NCBI GenBank assembly: GCA_002347935.1
Contig: DDYK01000066.1
Location: 1 to 5,548, forward strand
Source: Actinobacteria bacterium UBA2236
GTDB lineage: Bacteria; Actinomycetota; Actinomycetes; Nanopelagicales; Nanopelagicaceae
Length of the DNA: 5,548 nucleotides
Reading direction: 5' to 3'
In this document: one piece after another, positions 1-5,548 of the stretch
Layout: each line of letters begins with the position of its first letter
Numbering within the stretch: the stretch's first letter is position 1
The notes under the pieces: model-generated
Databases searched by the model: none
Told to the model about the DNA's origin: nothing
Seen by the model: the letters and a program-made list of their open reading frames with translations, nothing else
Program-made: the position numbers and the translations under genes

Positions 1-1018
1 ATTTATTTCGCTTATTCTTCTTTCCCTTTCGATTGGAGAGAAGCGGGCTTGCTGTGCTTCCTCCCCTTGCAGCTACACGCACGCTTAACGCCTTCATAGC
101 TGGCTCACGCTCACGAAGAGAGGCAAGAACTGGAGGGGCGATAAAAATCGATGAATATGTTCCCGCGATAAGGCCGATAAAGAGAGCTAGTGCAAGATCT
201 TTTAAAGTGCCAGCGCCAAGTAGGCCTGCTCCAACAAAGAGAATTGCTGCAACAGGAAGGAGCGCAATGAGTGAGGTATTAAGAGAGCGAACAAATGTCT
301 GATTCACCGCAAGATTTGTTGCATCAGAGTAGGTAGATTTTCCAGTGCTAGTAATGCCTTTTGTGTTCTCTCGAATCTTGTCAAATACCACCACGGTGTC
401 ATAGAGGGAATAGCCCAAAATTGTTAAGAAGCCAATCACTGTTGCCGGCGTTACTTCAAAGCCGATAAATGCATAGAGGCCAACGGTGATAAGAACATCA
501 TGTATTAGAGCAACTACCGCTGCTACCGCCATCTTTGGCTCAAAGGTTAGAGCGAGATAAATCATGATACAAATAAGAAATGCAATGAGTCCTTGTAGCG
601 CCTTCTTTGAAATCTCCTCACCCCAAGAAGGTCCTACGTTTTGAGTATCAATTGACTCGACTGAGACACCAAACTTCGCAGCCAAAGCATCTTGAATTGC
701 ATTAGATTGGAGGGGTTCAAGCACGCCGGTTTGGATGCGAATCTTCTCCTCGCCTAGAGTTTGTATAATTGCATTGTCTCTATATCCAGCCTCTGAAACT
801 GCCTGCCTTGCCTGCTCAACTGTTCCGGTAGAGGTGGAGACAACAAATGCTGATCCTCCCTCAAATTCAATTCCAAGTCGCAAACCTTGCGCGCCGAGTG
901 CGAATACAGAGAGAGCCATAAAAATAGCACTAACTGCATACCACTTCTTTCGTGCGCGAATGACATTCATTGATGTCTCGCCGCGATAGAGCCTTCCGCC
1001 AAGTCCAGTTATTTTCAT
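1..1018 (-). CDS. secF: Protein translocase subunit SecF (3' end outside window)
   Basis: SecF pairs with SecD in the cytoplasmic membrane and uses the proton motive force to help pull preproteins through SecYEG. The frame opens at ATG 1018 and runs 339 codons without a stop to the edge. Visible signatures are an N-terminal membrane segment (about residues 26-43), EFEGGS at 51-56, VGPSWGEE at 128-135, and a C-terminal block of about five membrane segments (139-300). The TM4 motif GYSLYDTVVVFDKIREN lies at 202-218; its D207 matches the aspartate implicated in proton coupling in E. coli SecF. NQTFVRSLNTS at 239-249 is also typical. The end is Lys/Arg-rich (NRKGKKNKRNK, 329-339), as expected for a cytoplasmic tail, and the next base is T, so a stop may follow at once. 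An AAGGAG ribosome site precedes the ATG, and secD ends 3 nt upstream. The family assignment is secure; only the extreme C-terminus is unseen. Confidence 0.96.
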   Translation of the reverse strand, partial: MKITGLGGRLYRGETSMNVIRARKKWYAVSAIFMALSVFALGAQGLRLGIEFEGGSAFVVSTSTGTVEQARQAVSEAGYRDNAIIQTLGEEKIRIQTGVLEPLQSNAIQDALAAKFGVSVESIDTQNVGPSWGEEISKKALQGLIAFLICIMIYLALTFEPKMAVAAVVALIHDVLITVGLYAFIGFEVTPATVIGFLTILGYSLYDTVVVFDKIRENTKGITSTGKSTYSDATNLAVNQTFVRSLNTSLIALLPVAAILFVGAGLLGAGTLKDLALALFIGLIAGTYSSIFIAPPVLASLREREPAMKALSVRVAARGGSTASPLLSNRKGKKNKRNK

Positions 1019-1021
1019 GAC

Positions 1022-2557
1022 TTACGCTCCTTTGCTCTCAAGAGTTGGACTTGCAACTCCAATACTGCGCGGCGATACTCCAGAGTACTTGCCCCCATTT
1101 TGGAAGTACTTATTTCTAGCAAGGAGCGTTACAAGTGGCTTGGTAAATAGGAAGATCACTACCAAGTCAACTAGAGTTGTTAATCCGAGAGTGAAGGCAA
1201 AACCACGAACGCTTCCAACCGAAACGATATAGAGAATTACAGCTGAGATTATTGAGACTAGGTCTGCAACAATTATGGTGCGACGGGCTCTGAGCCAACC
1301 TGTCTCGACGGCCACTCGAAGCGGTTTACCCTCGCGCATCTCATCTCTAATACGTTCAAAGTAGACGATAAAGGAGTCTGCAGTAATTCCTATCGCCACA
1401 ATAGCTCCAGCAACGGCTGCAAGAGTAAGCGTAAATCCGATCCACTCACCCAAGAGTAGGAAGAGAATCACCAGTTGCGCTGCGGCAATAATCAGAGAGC
1501 CAACAACGATAAAACCTAGGGCTCGGTAATAAAATATTGAATAGAGCATCACTAAAAGCAATCCAAGGCCACCGGCAATTAAGCCTGCCTGCAGTTGGTC
1601 ATTTCCAAGTGTTGGCGAGATTTGCTGAACCTCTCCGCGATCAAAGGCAAGAGGCAGTGATCCATATTTCAATACATTTGCTAAATCTTGTGCTTCGAGT
1701 TGGCTAAAGCTTCCAGTTATCTGCGCACTACCGCCTAAAATAGCTTCGTTAATTCTTGGAGCAGAGACGACAACGCCATCAAGGACAATGGCTACTTGAT
1801 TCTGTGGCTCTGGAAGATTAACAACGCTCTGAGTTAGTTCTCCAAATTTACGAGATCCATCTCCTGTGAAATCAAGTGAAACAAACCATCCACTTGCGCT
1901 CTGCTGATCAATTGCAGCAGTTGCACCTTTTATATCACTACCAACAACTTGTGCTGGAGCAAGGATATATCGCCCAGCGCCTTGCCTATCGCATGTAATA
2001 ATTACAGAATTAGCATCATCGCCACCGCTACCAAGAGTTGATTCTGCTTTTGTGCAATCAAGGGCTTTGAATGCTGCAGCTTGATCGGGGCTTAGCGTCG
2101 AGCCCTCAAGAAGAGCGCCATCATCTGGGGTTGGTATCGCTCCTGCGACCAGCAATACTTGCCTAAATCTAAGTTCTGCAGTTTGGCCAACTAGATCAAC
2201 AACACGTCTTCCGGTCTCACCTGGAACTGAGATAACAATTTGCCTGCTATTGCCGGTTCCCTCTGCAGTTACCTCGGCCTCAACAACGCCCAGTGAGTTA
2301 ACGCGCTGACGGATGATGGAGACAGCTTGATCAATAGATTCACCGGTAATCTCCCCGCTCTGCCCACCCTGAAGTCTCGGTTGCAAAGTCACACTTGTTC
2401 CACCTCTGAGGTCCAGACCTAAATTGATTGAGGTTGCGCCAATGGCAAAGGCAACGCCGTAGAGAATGAGGGTGGTTAAAACGGTAAGAGTTAAGGTTCT
2501 AGCTGGGCGGGGCTTTTTAATCTCGCCAGAGTTACGTTGTGAATTTCCGTAAGACAT
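1022..2557 (-). CDS. secD: Protein translocase subunit SecD
   Basis: SecD is the larger subunit of the SecDF export-enhancing complex in the cytoplasmic membrane. The 511-residue product has TM1 at about 21-42, then the signature LGLDLRGGT at 46-54, a P1-type repeat with IIRQRVNSLGV at 81-91, a large extracytoplasmic region to about 320, and five further membrane segments (about 322-342, 346-369, 373-399, 425-448, 452-479). The TM4 motif ITADSFIVYFERIRDE at 391-406 carries the conserved aspartate D394 in the TADSF form I associate with actinobacteria. Two cysteines, C168 and C189, sit in the external domain. The product is shorter than E. coli SecD (615 residues). ATG 2557 is the only plausible start before TM1, although no Shine-Dalgarno sequence precedes it; ruvB ends 11 nt upstream, so translational coupling is likely (inference). 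It stops in TAA, 3 nt before secF. No yajC lies upstream. Confidence 0.97.
   Translation of the reverse strand: MSYGNSQRNSGEIKKPRPARTLTLTVLTTLILYGVAFAIGATSINLGLDLRGGTSVTLQPRLQGGQSGEITGESIDQAVSIIRQRVNSLGVVEAEVTAEGTGNSRQIVISVPGETGRRVVDLVGQTAELRFRQVLLVAGAIPTPDDGALLEGSTLSPDQAAAFKALDCTKAESTLGSGGDDANSVIITCDRQGAGRYILAPAQVVGSDIKGATAAIDQQSASGWFVSLDFTGDGSRKFGELTQSVVNLPEPQNQVAIVLDGVVVSAPRINEAILGGSAQITGSFSQLEAQDLANVLKYGSLPLAFDRGEVQQISPTLGNDQLQAGLIAGGLGLLLVMLYSIFYYRALGFIVVGSLIIAAAQLVILFLLLGEWIGFTLTLAAVAGAIVAIGITADSFIVYFERIRDEMREGKPLRVAVETGWLRARRTIIVADLVSIISAVILYIVSVGSVRGFAFTLGLTTLVDLVVIFLFTKPLVTLLARNKYFQNGGKYSGVSPRSIGVASPTLESKGA
1027..1032 (-). promoter_or_regulatory. Shine-Dalgarno site of secF
   Basis: AAGGAG on the coding strand lies inside the last codons of secD, 8 nt before the secF ATG at 1018. 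It is the clearest ribosome site in the window and fixes the secF start. Its overlap with the secD end allows separate, probably coupled, initiation on secF. Confidence 0.8.
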
Positions 2558-2588
2558 GAGGGGAAAGTCTAGGGCTCAAGCTCCTCAC
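2556..2588 (-). promoter_or_regulatory. Possible start-codon hairpin at the ruvB-secD junction
   Basis: On the mRNA, GUGAGG (2588-2583, within the last ruvB codons) can pair with CCUCAU (2561-2556), which includes the A and U of the secD AUG. This gives a 6-bp stem, one pair being G-U, with a 21-nt loop containing the ruvB stop codon. A ribosome finishing ruvB would melt it. The stem is short and could be chance. Confidence 0.3.
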
Positions 2589-3606
2589 TGTCGAAAAGCC
2601 CCATCGCAACCTCAGGAGCTTTCTTGCCAAGATGGCGCCAAGCTGCTGGGGTGGCAGTTCTTCCGCGTGGAGATCTTGAGATAAATCCAGAACGGACTAA
2701 AAATGGCTCAGCCACAGATTCAACGGTTTCGCGCTCCTCACCCACGGCCATTGCTAGCGTGCCAAGGCCAACCGGTCCACCATTGAACTGCTCTATCAAT
2801 ACTCGAAGAATTGCTTTATCTAATCGATCAAGACCAATCTCATCAACTTCATACATATTAAGAGCAGAATTAGTTATTTCAAGATTGATAATTCCATCAC
2901 CGTGGACCTGAGCATAATCCCGGACTCGACGAAGAAGACGATTTGCAATTCGCGGTGTACCTCGCGAGCGTTTTCCGAGCTCTGAAATTGAATCCTTACT
3001 AATTTCTACATCTAGAAGTGAGGAGCTTCGAGCAACGATATCTGCAATGTCTGTCTCGTCATAAAAATCTAAATGAGCGGTAAAACCAAAGCGATCCCGT
3101 AGCGGTCCTGGAAGAAGACCTGCTCTAGTTGTGGCACCAACTAAGGTGAAATGTGGCAGCGTTAGTGGAATTGCGGTAGCACCTGGTCCTTTTCCAACAA
3201 CTACATCAACTCGGAAATCTTCCATCGCCATATAAAGCATCTCCTCTGCCGGCCTTGCCATGCGATGGATTTCATCGAGAAATAAAACCTCTCCCTCGAC
3301 AAGTGATGAGAGTATTGATGCAAGATCTCCTGCATGGGTAATTGCTGGACCACTTGTAATCCTGATTGGTGAATCCATCTCACTTGCCACAATCATTGCA
3401 AGAGTCGTTTTGCCAAGGCCAGGAGGGCCTGAGAAAAGAATGTGATCAGCTGGCGCGCCGCGCTCTCTGGCTGCTCGAAGCAGGAGATCAACTTGATCTT
3501 TTACCCGTTTTTGGCCAACAAAATCTCTTAAGGTCTGCGGCCTTAGAGCTTGCTCTGCGCTAATTTCCTCAGGAGTCAGTGAACTGCTCATAATCTCTTC
3601 GGCCAC
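2569..3606 (-). CDS. ruvB: Holliday junction branch migration ATPase RuvB
   Basis: RuvB is the AAA+ hexameric motor that, docked on RuvA, pumps DNA through Holliday junctions in recombination and stalled-fork repair. The 345-residue product shows ALRPQTLRDFVGQ at 20-32, Walker A GPPGLGKTT at 60-68, Walker B LFLDEIH at 108-114, sensor 1 GATTRAG at 157-163, LRDRF at 169-173 where the trans-acting arginine finger lies, sensor 2 RGTPRIANRL at 215-224, and a winged-helix end with RSPRGRTAT at 311-319. All key residues are present and the length is normal. The chosen start is GTG 3606, 6 nt after an AAGGGA ribosome site; an in-frame ATG at 3591 (residue 6) is an alternative with a weaker upstream GAAGAG. 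The sequence before the AAA+ core varies in this family, so homology does not decide the start. It lies 3 nt after ruvA and ends in TAG, 11 nt before secD. Confidence 0.98.
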   Translation of the reverse strand: MAEEIMSSSLTPEEISAEQALRPQTLRDFVGQKRVKDQVDLLLRAARERGAPADHILFSGPPGLGKTTLAMIVASEMDSPIRITSGPAITHAGDLASILSSLVEGEVLFLDEIHRMARPAEEMLYMAMEDFRVDVVVGKGPGATAIPLTLPHFTLVGATTRAGLLPGPLRDRFGFTAHLDFYDETDIADIVARSSSLLDVEISKDSISELGKRSRGTPRIANRLLRRVRDYAQVHGDGIINLEITNSALNMYEVDEIGLDRLDKAILRVLIEQFNGGPVGLGTLAMAVGEERETVESVAEPFLVRSGFISRSPRGRTATPAAWRHLGKKAPEVAMGLFDSEELEP

Positions 3607-3609
3607 TGA

Positions 3610-4206
3610 CTATCCCTTCTGTCGCGATTGTGCCAAGGCCAGTTTTAGCATTTCAGGGGTGTCATCACTTGTTGGAACTCTTCCAAAGTTACCCAGAACT
3701 TGATCTAGCGCACTTTCTGCTTCTTTTTGCGAATAGCCAAGACCAGTTAGCGCTCCAATTACTTGGCCTCGCCAAGGCCCGCTAAGGGCAGATTTTGATT
3801 TATAACTTGCGCCAAACTTTTCTTTCAATTCAAGCAGAATTCGTGACGCAACCTTCTTGCCAATTCCAGGAACTCTCTCTAAAGCTTCATTATCTTGCGA
3901 TGCAATGATGTTTCGTAGCGCGTCTGGGCCATAAACTGCAAGGAGCGCACTAGCAACTTTTGGTCCTATTCCAGTAACAGATTGCAACTCTTCAAATAGG
4001 CTCTTTGCACCTTGAGATAGAAATCCGTAAAGACTCCAGGAATCCTCCCTTACAACTAAAGAGGTATGCAGTGATATCTCACCTCCGACTCTAGATTCAG
4101 AGGCAACATCTGGGGCCACAATTACTTCATACCCAATTCCATTGACAATGAGAATGATTCGATTTAGACGAATCTCAAATATAGTGCCTGTCATAAAGGC
4201 AATCAT
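3610..4206 (-). CDS. ruvA: Holliday junction DNA-binding protein RuvA
   Basis: RuvA tetramers bind four-way DNA junctions, hold them in an open square form, and load two RuvB rings. The 198-residue product has the three usual domains: an OB-fold at about 1-62, two helix-hairpin-helix motifs (VTGIGPK at 77-83 and VPGIGKK at 112-118), and a C-terminal three-helix domain at about 145-195 (GALTGLGYSQKEAESAL, 151-167) that contacts RuvB. E54 and D55, in VREDSWSLYGF, correspond to the acidic pin that separates strands at the crossover. The domain II-III linker (about 133-145) is short and Ser/Lys-rich, as expected for a flexible tether. ATG 4206 is chosen because the resulting MIAFMTG start matches the family N-terminus; it directly abuts the ruvC stop. 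The only ribosome-site candidate is AAAGG, 11 nt upstream inside ruvC, so coupling to ruvC termination or reinitiation is plausible (inference). Confidence 0.98.
   Translation of the reverse strand: MIAFMTGTIFEIRLNRIILIVNGIGYEVIVAPDVASESRVGGEISLHTSLVVREDSWSLYGFLSQGAKSLFEELQSVTGIGPKVASALLAVYGPDALRNIIASQDNEALERVPGIGKKVASRILLELKEKFGASYKSKSALSGPWRGQVIGALTGLGYSQKEAESALDQVLGNFGRVPTSDDTPEMLKLALAQSRQKG
3613..3618 (-). promoter_or_regulatory. Probable Shine-Dalgarno site of ruvB
   Basis: AAGGGA on the coding strand sits in the last ruvA codons, 6 nt before GTG 3606. It favours the GTG over the in-frame ATG at 3591, whose nearest purine-rich stretch is GAAGAG. Confidence 0.55.
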
Positions 4207-4770
4207 CTATTTCTTAGCCTTTCTAGATCTTGGCTCCGATTTTAAACGTTTTAAACGGCTTTTTTCCTTAGCAGTTGCAGTTGCCAACTTCTTTGCACCT
4301 GTTCCTCGCCAATGATTGCAGATAGCCAGAGCTAAAGCATCGGTAGTATCTACTGGTTTCGGTGCTTCTTTTAATTTTAGAATTCGAACCACCATCGCTG
4401 CCACCTGCTTTTTGTCTGCTCTGCCAGATCCTGAGACAGCGGCTTTAACCTCACTTGGGGTATGCATGGCAATAGGAAGCCCTGCCTTTGCTGCAAGAAG
4501 AAGTGCCACTCCAGCTGCCTGCCCTGTGGCCATAGCGGTTCTTACATTGAGCTTTGAAAAAACTCGCTCCACGGCAATCACATCTGGCTTATAACGATTT
4601 ATCCAATCCTCAAGTTCACCACTTAAGTTCATCAATCGCTCCTCAAGGGGGGCATCGATATCAGTTTGAATCACTCCGCAGGCAACTAACTTAAGATCCT
4701 TAACTCCGACTTTTTCAACCACCCCAATGCCGCAGCGCGTAAGACCGGGGTCAACACCAAGAACGCGCAT
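4207..4770 (-). CDS. ruvC: Crossover junction endodeoxyribonuclease RuvC
   Basis: RuvC is the dimeric RNase H-fold nuclease that cuts Holliday junctions symmetrically after RuvAB branch migration. The 187-residue product has the four expected acidic catalytic residues: D7 in LGVDPG, E68 in AVERVF, and D141 and D144 in VDTTDALALAICNHW. The block TPSEVKAAVSGSGRADKKQV at 104-123 is also canonical. After the catalytic domain ends near residue 158, a basic tail rich in Lys, Arg and Ala runs to the end, making it longer than E. coli RuvC (173 residues). The tail contains RLKRLK at 172-177, encoded by a perfect 9-bp tandem repeat. ATG 4770 is chosen because an in-frame TAG lies 9 nt upstream and the resulting MRVLGVDPG start is typical. 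Its ribosome site is weak (AGG, 8 nt upstream). It ends in TAG immediately before the ruvA ATG. No LexA box is visible just upstream, so SOS control, if any, would act from upstream of yebC. Confidence 0.98.
   Translation of the reverse strand: MRVLGVDPGLTRCGIGVVEKVGVKDLKLVACGVIQTDIDAPLEERLMNLSGELEDWINRYKPDVIAVERVFSKLNVRTAMATGQAAGVALLLAAKAGLPIAMHTPSEVKAAVSGSGRADKKQVAAMVVRILKLKEAPKPVDTTDALALAICNHWRGTGAKKLATATAKEKSRLKRLKSEPRSRKAKK
4240..4257 (-). repeat. Perfect 9-bp tandem duplication in the ruvC tail
   Basis: The plus-strand unit TTTTAAACG occurs twice without a gap, at 4240-4248 and 4249-4257. On the coding strand it reads CGTTTAAAA twice and encodes RLK-RLK (RuvC residues 172-177), so the reading frame is kept. 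It lies in the non-catalytic basic tail, where length changes should be tolerated. Confidence 0.9.
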
Positions 4771-4801
4771 TAGCCAAGCCTATTAGCCAGCCAAGAGAGT
4801 G
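4771..4801 (-). other. Spacer between yebC and ruvC, the longest gap here
   Basis: These 31 nt hold no inverted repeat followed by a T-run, so I see no terminator, and no -10/-35 pair. The coding strand carries GGCTAAT twice at a 13-nt period, at 4788-4782 and 4775-4769, the second copy running into the ruvC ATG. A weak AGG ribosome site lies at 4781-4779. The repeats may be chance. Confidence 0.5.
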
Positions 4802-5548
4802 TTATGACAGGCTCGCCATTACCTCATCTGAAACATCAAAATTACCATAAACGTTTTGCACATCATCTAGCTCTTCAATTGCCTCTATTAATTCAAAAAC
4901 CTTTTTTGCTGTTTCACCATCTATCGGAATAGACATAGTAGGTAAAAATGAAGTCTCCGCTGAATCATAATCAATACCTGATTTTTGTAATGAGGTACGC
5001 ACCGAAACTAAATCAGAGGGAGCAGAAACTATTTCAAATGAATCACCAAGATCATTTACCTCTTCAGCGCCAGCATCTAGCACTACCTCTAGAAGTTTAT
5101 CCTCAGTGACCTTCCCGCTTTGTTTTGAAACTATTAAAACTCCTTTGCGATTAAACAGGTAGGAAACTGATCCTGGATCTGCCATATTTCCACCATTACG
5201 TGTGACAGCAACACGAACCTCCGACGCTGCACGATTTCGATTATCAGATAGGCATTCGATTAATAAAGCGACTCCGCCTGCTGCATAGCCTTCATACATA
5301 ATTGTTTCCCACTCTTTACCGCCAGTTTCAAGTCCGGCTCCACGCTTTACTGCACGATCAATATTGTCTGCTGGCACAGAATTCTTTTTTGCTTTTGCAA
5401 TCGCGTCAAACAATGTCGGATTGCCAGAAATATCAGCCCCACCTGCTCTAGCTGAAACCTCAATCGCCTTGATCAATTTAGCAAAATTTTTTGCTCTCCT
5501 GGAATCAATAATGGCTTTCTTATGTTTAGTTGTTGCCCACTTGGAATG
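4802..5548 (-). CDS. yebC: YebC/TACO1 family protein (5' end outside window)
   Basis: This is a member of the YebC/PmpR/TACO1 family, long annotated as a probable transcriptional regulator; work on bacterial and mitochondrial members now points to ribosome-associated help in translating difficult stretches such as polyproline. Which role applies here cannot be told from sequence. The frame is open from the window edge for 248 codons. It begins HSKWATTKHKK, and family members normally start M-[AS]-G-H-S-K-W, so about three residues (9 nt) are missing and the intact protein would be about 251 residues, a normal length. Signatures by window residue are DNIDRAVKRG at 61-70, YEGYAAGGVALLIE at 85-98, NRNRAASEVR at 103-112 and ADPGSVSYLF at 123-132. 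An in-frame TTG at 5476 is not the start, because conserved family sequence continues upstream of it. It ends in TAA, 31 nt before ruvC, with the same orientation and probably the same transcript. Confidence 0.96.
   Translation of the reverse strand, partial: HSKWATTKHKKAIIDSRRAKNFAKLIKAIEVSARAGGADISGNPTLFDAIAKAKKNSVPADNIDRAVKRGAGLETGGKEWETIMYEGYAAGGVALLIECLSDNRNRAASEVRVAVTRNGGNMADPGSVSYLFNRKGVLIVSKQSGKVTEDKLLEVVLDAGAEEVNDLGDSFEIVSAPSDLVSVRTSLQKSGIDYDSAETSFLPTMSIPIDGETAKKVFELIEAIEELDDVQNVYGNFDVSDEVMASLS

Larger units (their letters stand above)
1..5548 (-). other. Predicted single transcription unit yebC-ruvCAB-secDF
   Basis: All six genes share one strand with spacings of 31, 0, 3, 11 and 3 nt, and no hairpin-plus-T-run terminator lies between any pair. 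Known actinobacterial loci keep the same order, often with yajC between ruvB and secD. The promoter is not in view and should lie to the right of 5548. An internal promoter inside a coding region cannot be excluded. The recombination and secretion genes have no obvious mechanistic link; their proximity is a conserved syntenic feature. Confidence 0.75.

Noticed and set aside
288..300. LexA/SOS-box-like sequence CGAACAAATGTCT
   Set aside because: The second half departs from the GTTCG half-site, and the sequence lies inside secF in codons for the conserved NQTFVRS motif, far from any promoter position.
33..302. Plus-strand open frame of 89 codons
   Set aside because: It lies wholly antisense to the conserved C-terminal membrane part of secF and shows no recognisable domain or ribosome site.
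754..966. Minus-strand open frame of 70 codons
   Set aside because: It is an out-of-frame overlap within secF, whose own frame is continuous and carries all the family signatures.
2624..2911. Plus-strand open frame of 95 codons opposite ruvB
   Set aside because: It is the complement of the conserved RuvB C-terminal region, and its product looks like low-information antisense translation.
4192..4194. Internal ATG (Met5) as the ruvA start
   Set aside because: The longer MIAFMTG start matches the usual RuvA N-terminus, and the first OB-fold strand would be damaged without it.
4316..4594. Plus-strand open frame of 92 codons opposite ruvC
   Set aside because: It is antisense to the RuvC catalytic core and has no start signal; it is explained by constraint on RuvC codons.
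5474..5476. TTG as the start of yebC
   Set aside because: The upstream in-frame sequence HSKWATTKHKKAIIDS is the conserved YebC N-terminus, so the gene simply continues past the window edge.

Overview
This window reads as one compact, single-direction block of six housekeeping genes, all on the minus strand. In transcription order (right to left) they are yebC (5' end cut by the window edge), ruvC, ruvA, ruvB, secD and secF (3' end cut by the window edge). Gene spacing in that order is 31, 0, 3, 11 and 3 nt, so the window is almost entirely coding and no non-coding stretch exceeds 31 nt. I see no mobile element, CRISPR array, tRNA/rRNA gene, convincing terminator or promoter.

Organism: the order yebC-ruvCAB-secDF is the typical actinobacterial arrangement. 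Several protein details also look actinobacterial: the TADSF form of the SecD TM4 motif, the cysteine pair in the SecD extracytoplasmic domain, and the ADPGSVSYLF form of the YebC signature. Base composition is modest: two sampled 60-base lines gave about 48% and 33% GC, and I did not compute the whole window. Low GC with near-zero spacing suggests a genome-streamlined aquatic actinobacterium, for example the acI/Nanopelagicales type. That last step is inference.

Layout: 5548-4802 holds YebC, a translation-associated or regulatory protein. Next come RuvC (Holliday junction resolvase), RuvA (junction-binding platform) and RuvB (AAA+ branch-migration motor), which together process recombination intermediates. 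SecD and SecF follow; they form the membrane complex that uses the proton motive force to assist protein export through SecYEG. The catalytic and signature residues I could check are intact in all six, so nothing looks like a pseudogene.

The window does not appear to hold a new biological system. The points worth a second look are small: yajC is missing between ruvB and secD, where many actinobacteria carry it; secD has no visible ribosome binding site but has a possible start-codon hairpin suited to translational coupling with ruvB; ruvC has a basic C-terminal tail containing a perfect 9-bp tandem duplication; the ruvC stop and ruvA start abut exactly; and all three ruv genes end in TAG.
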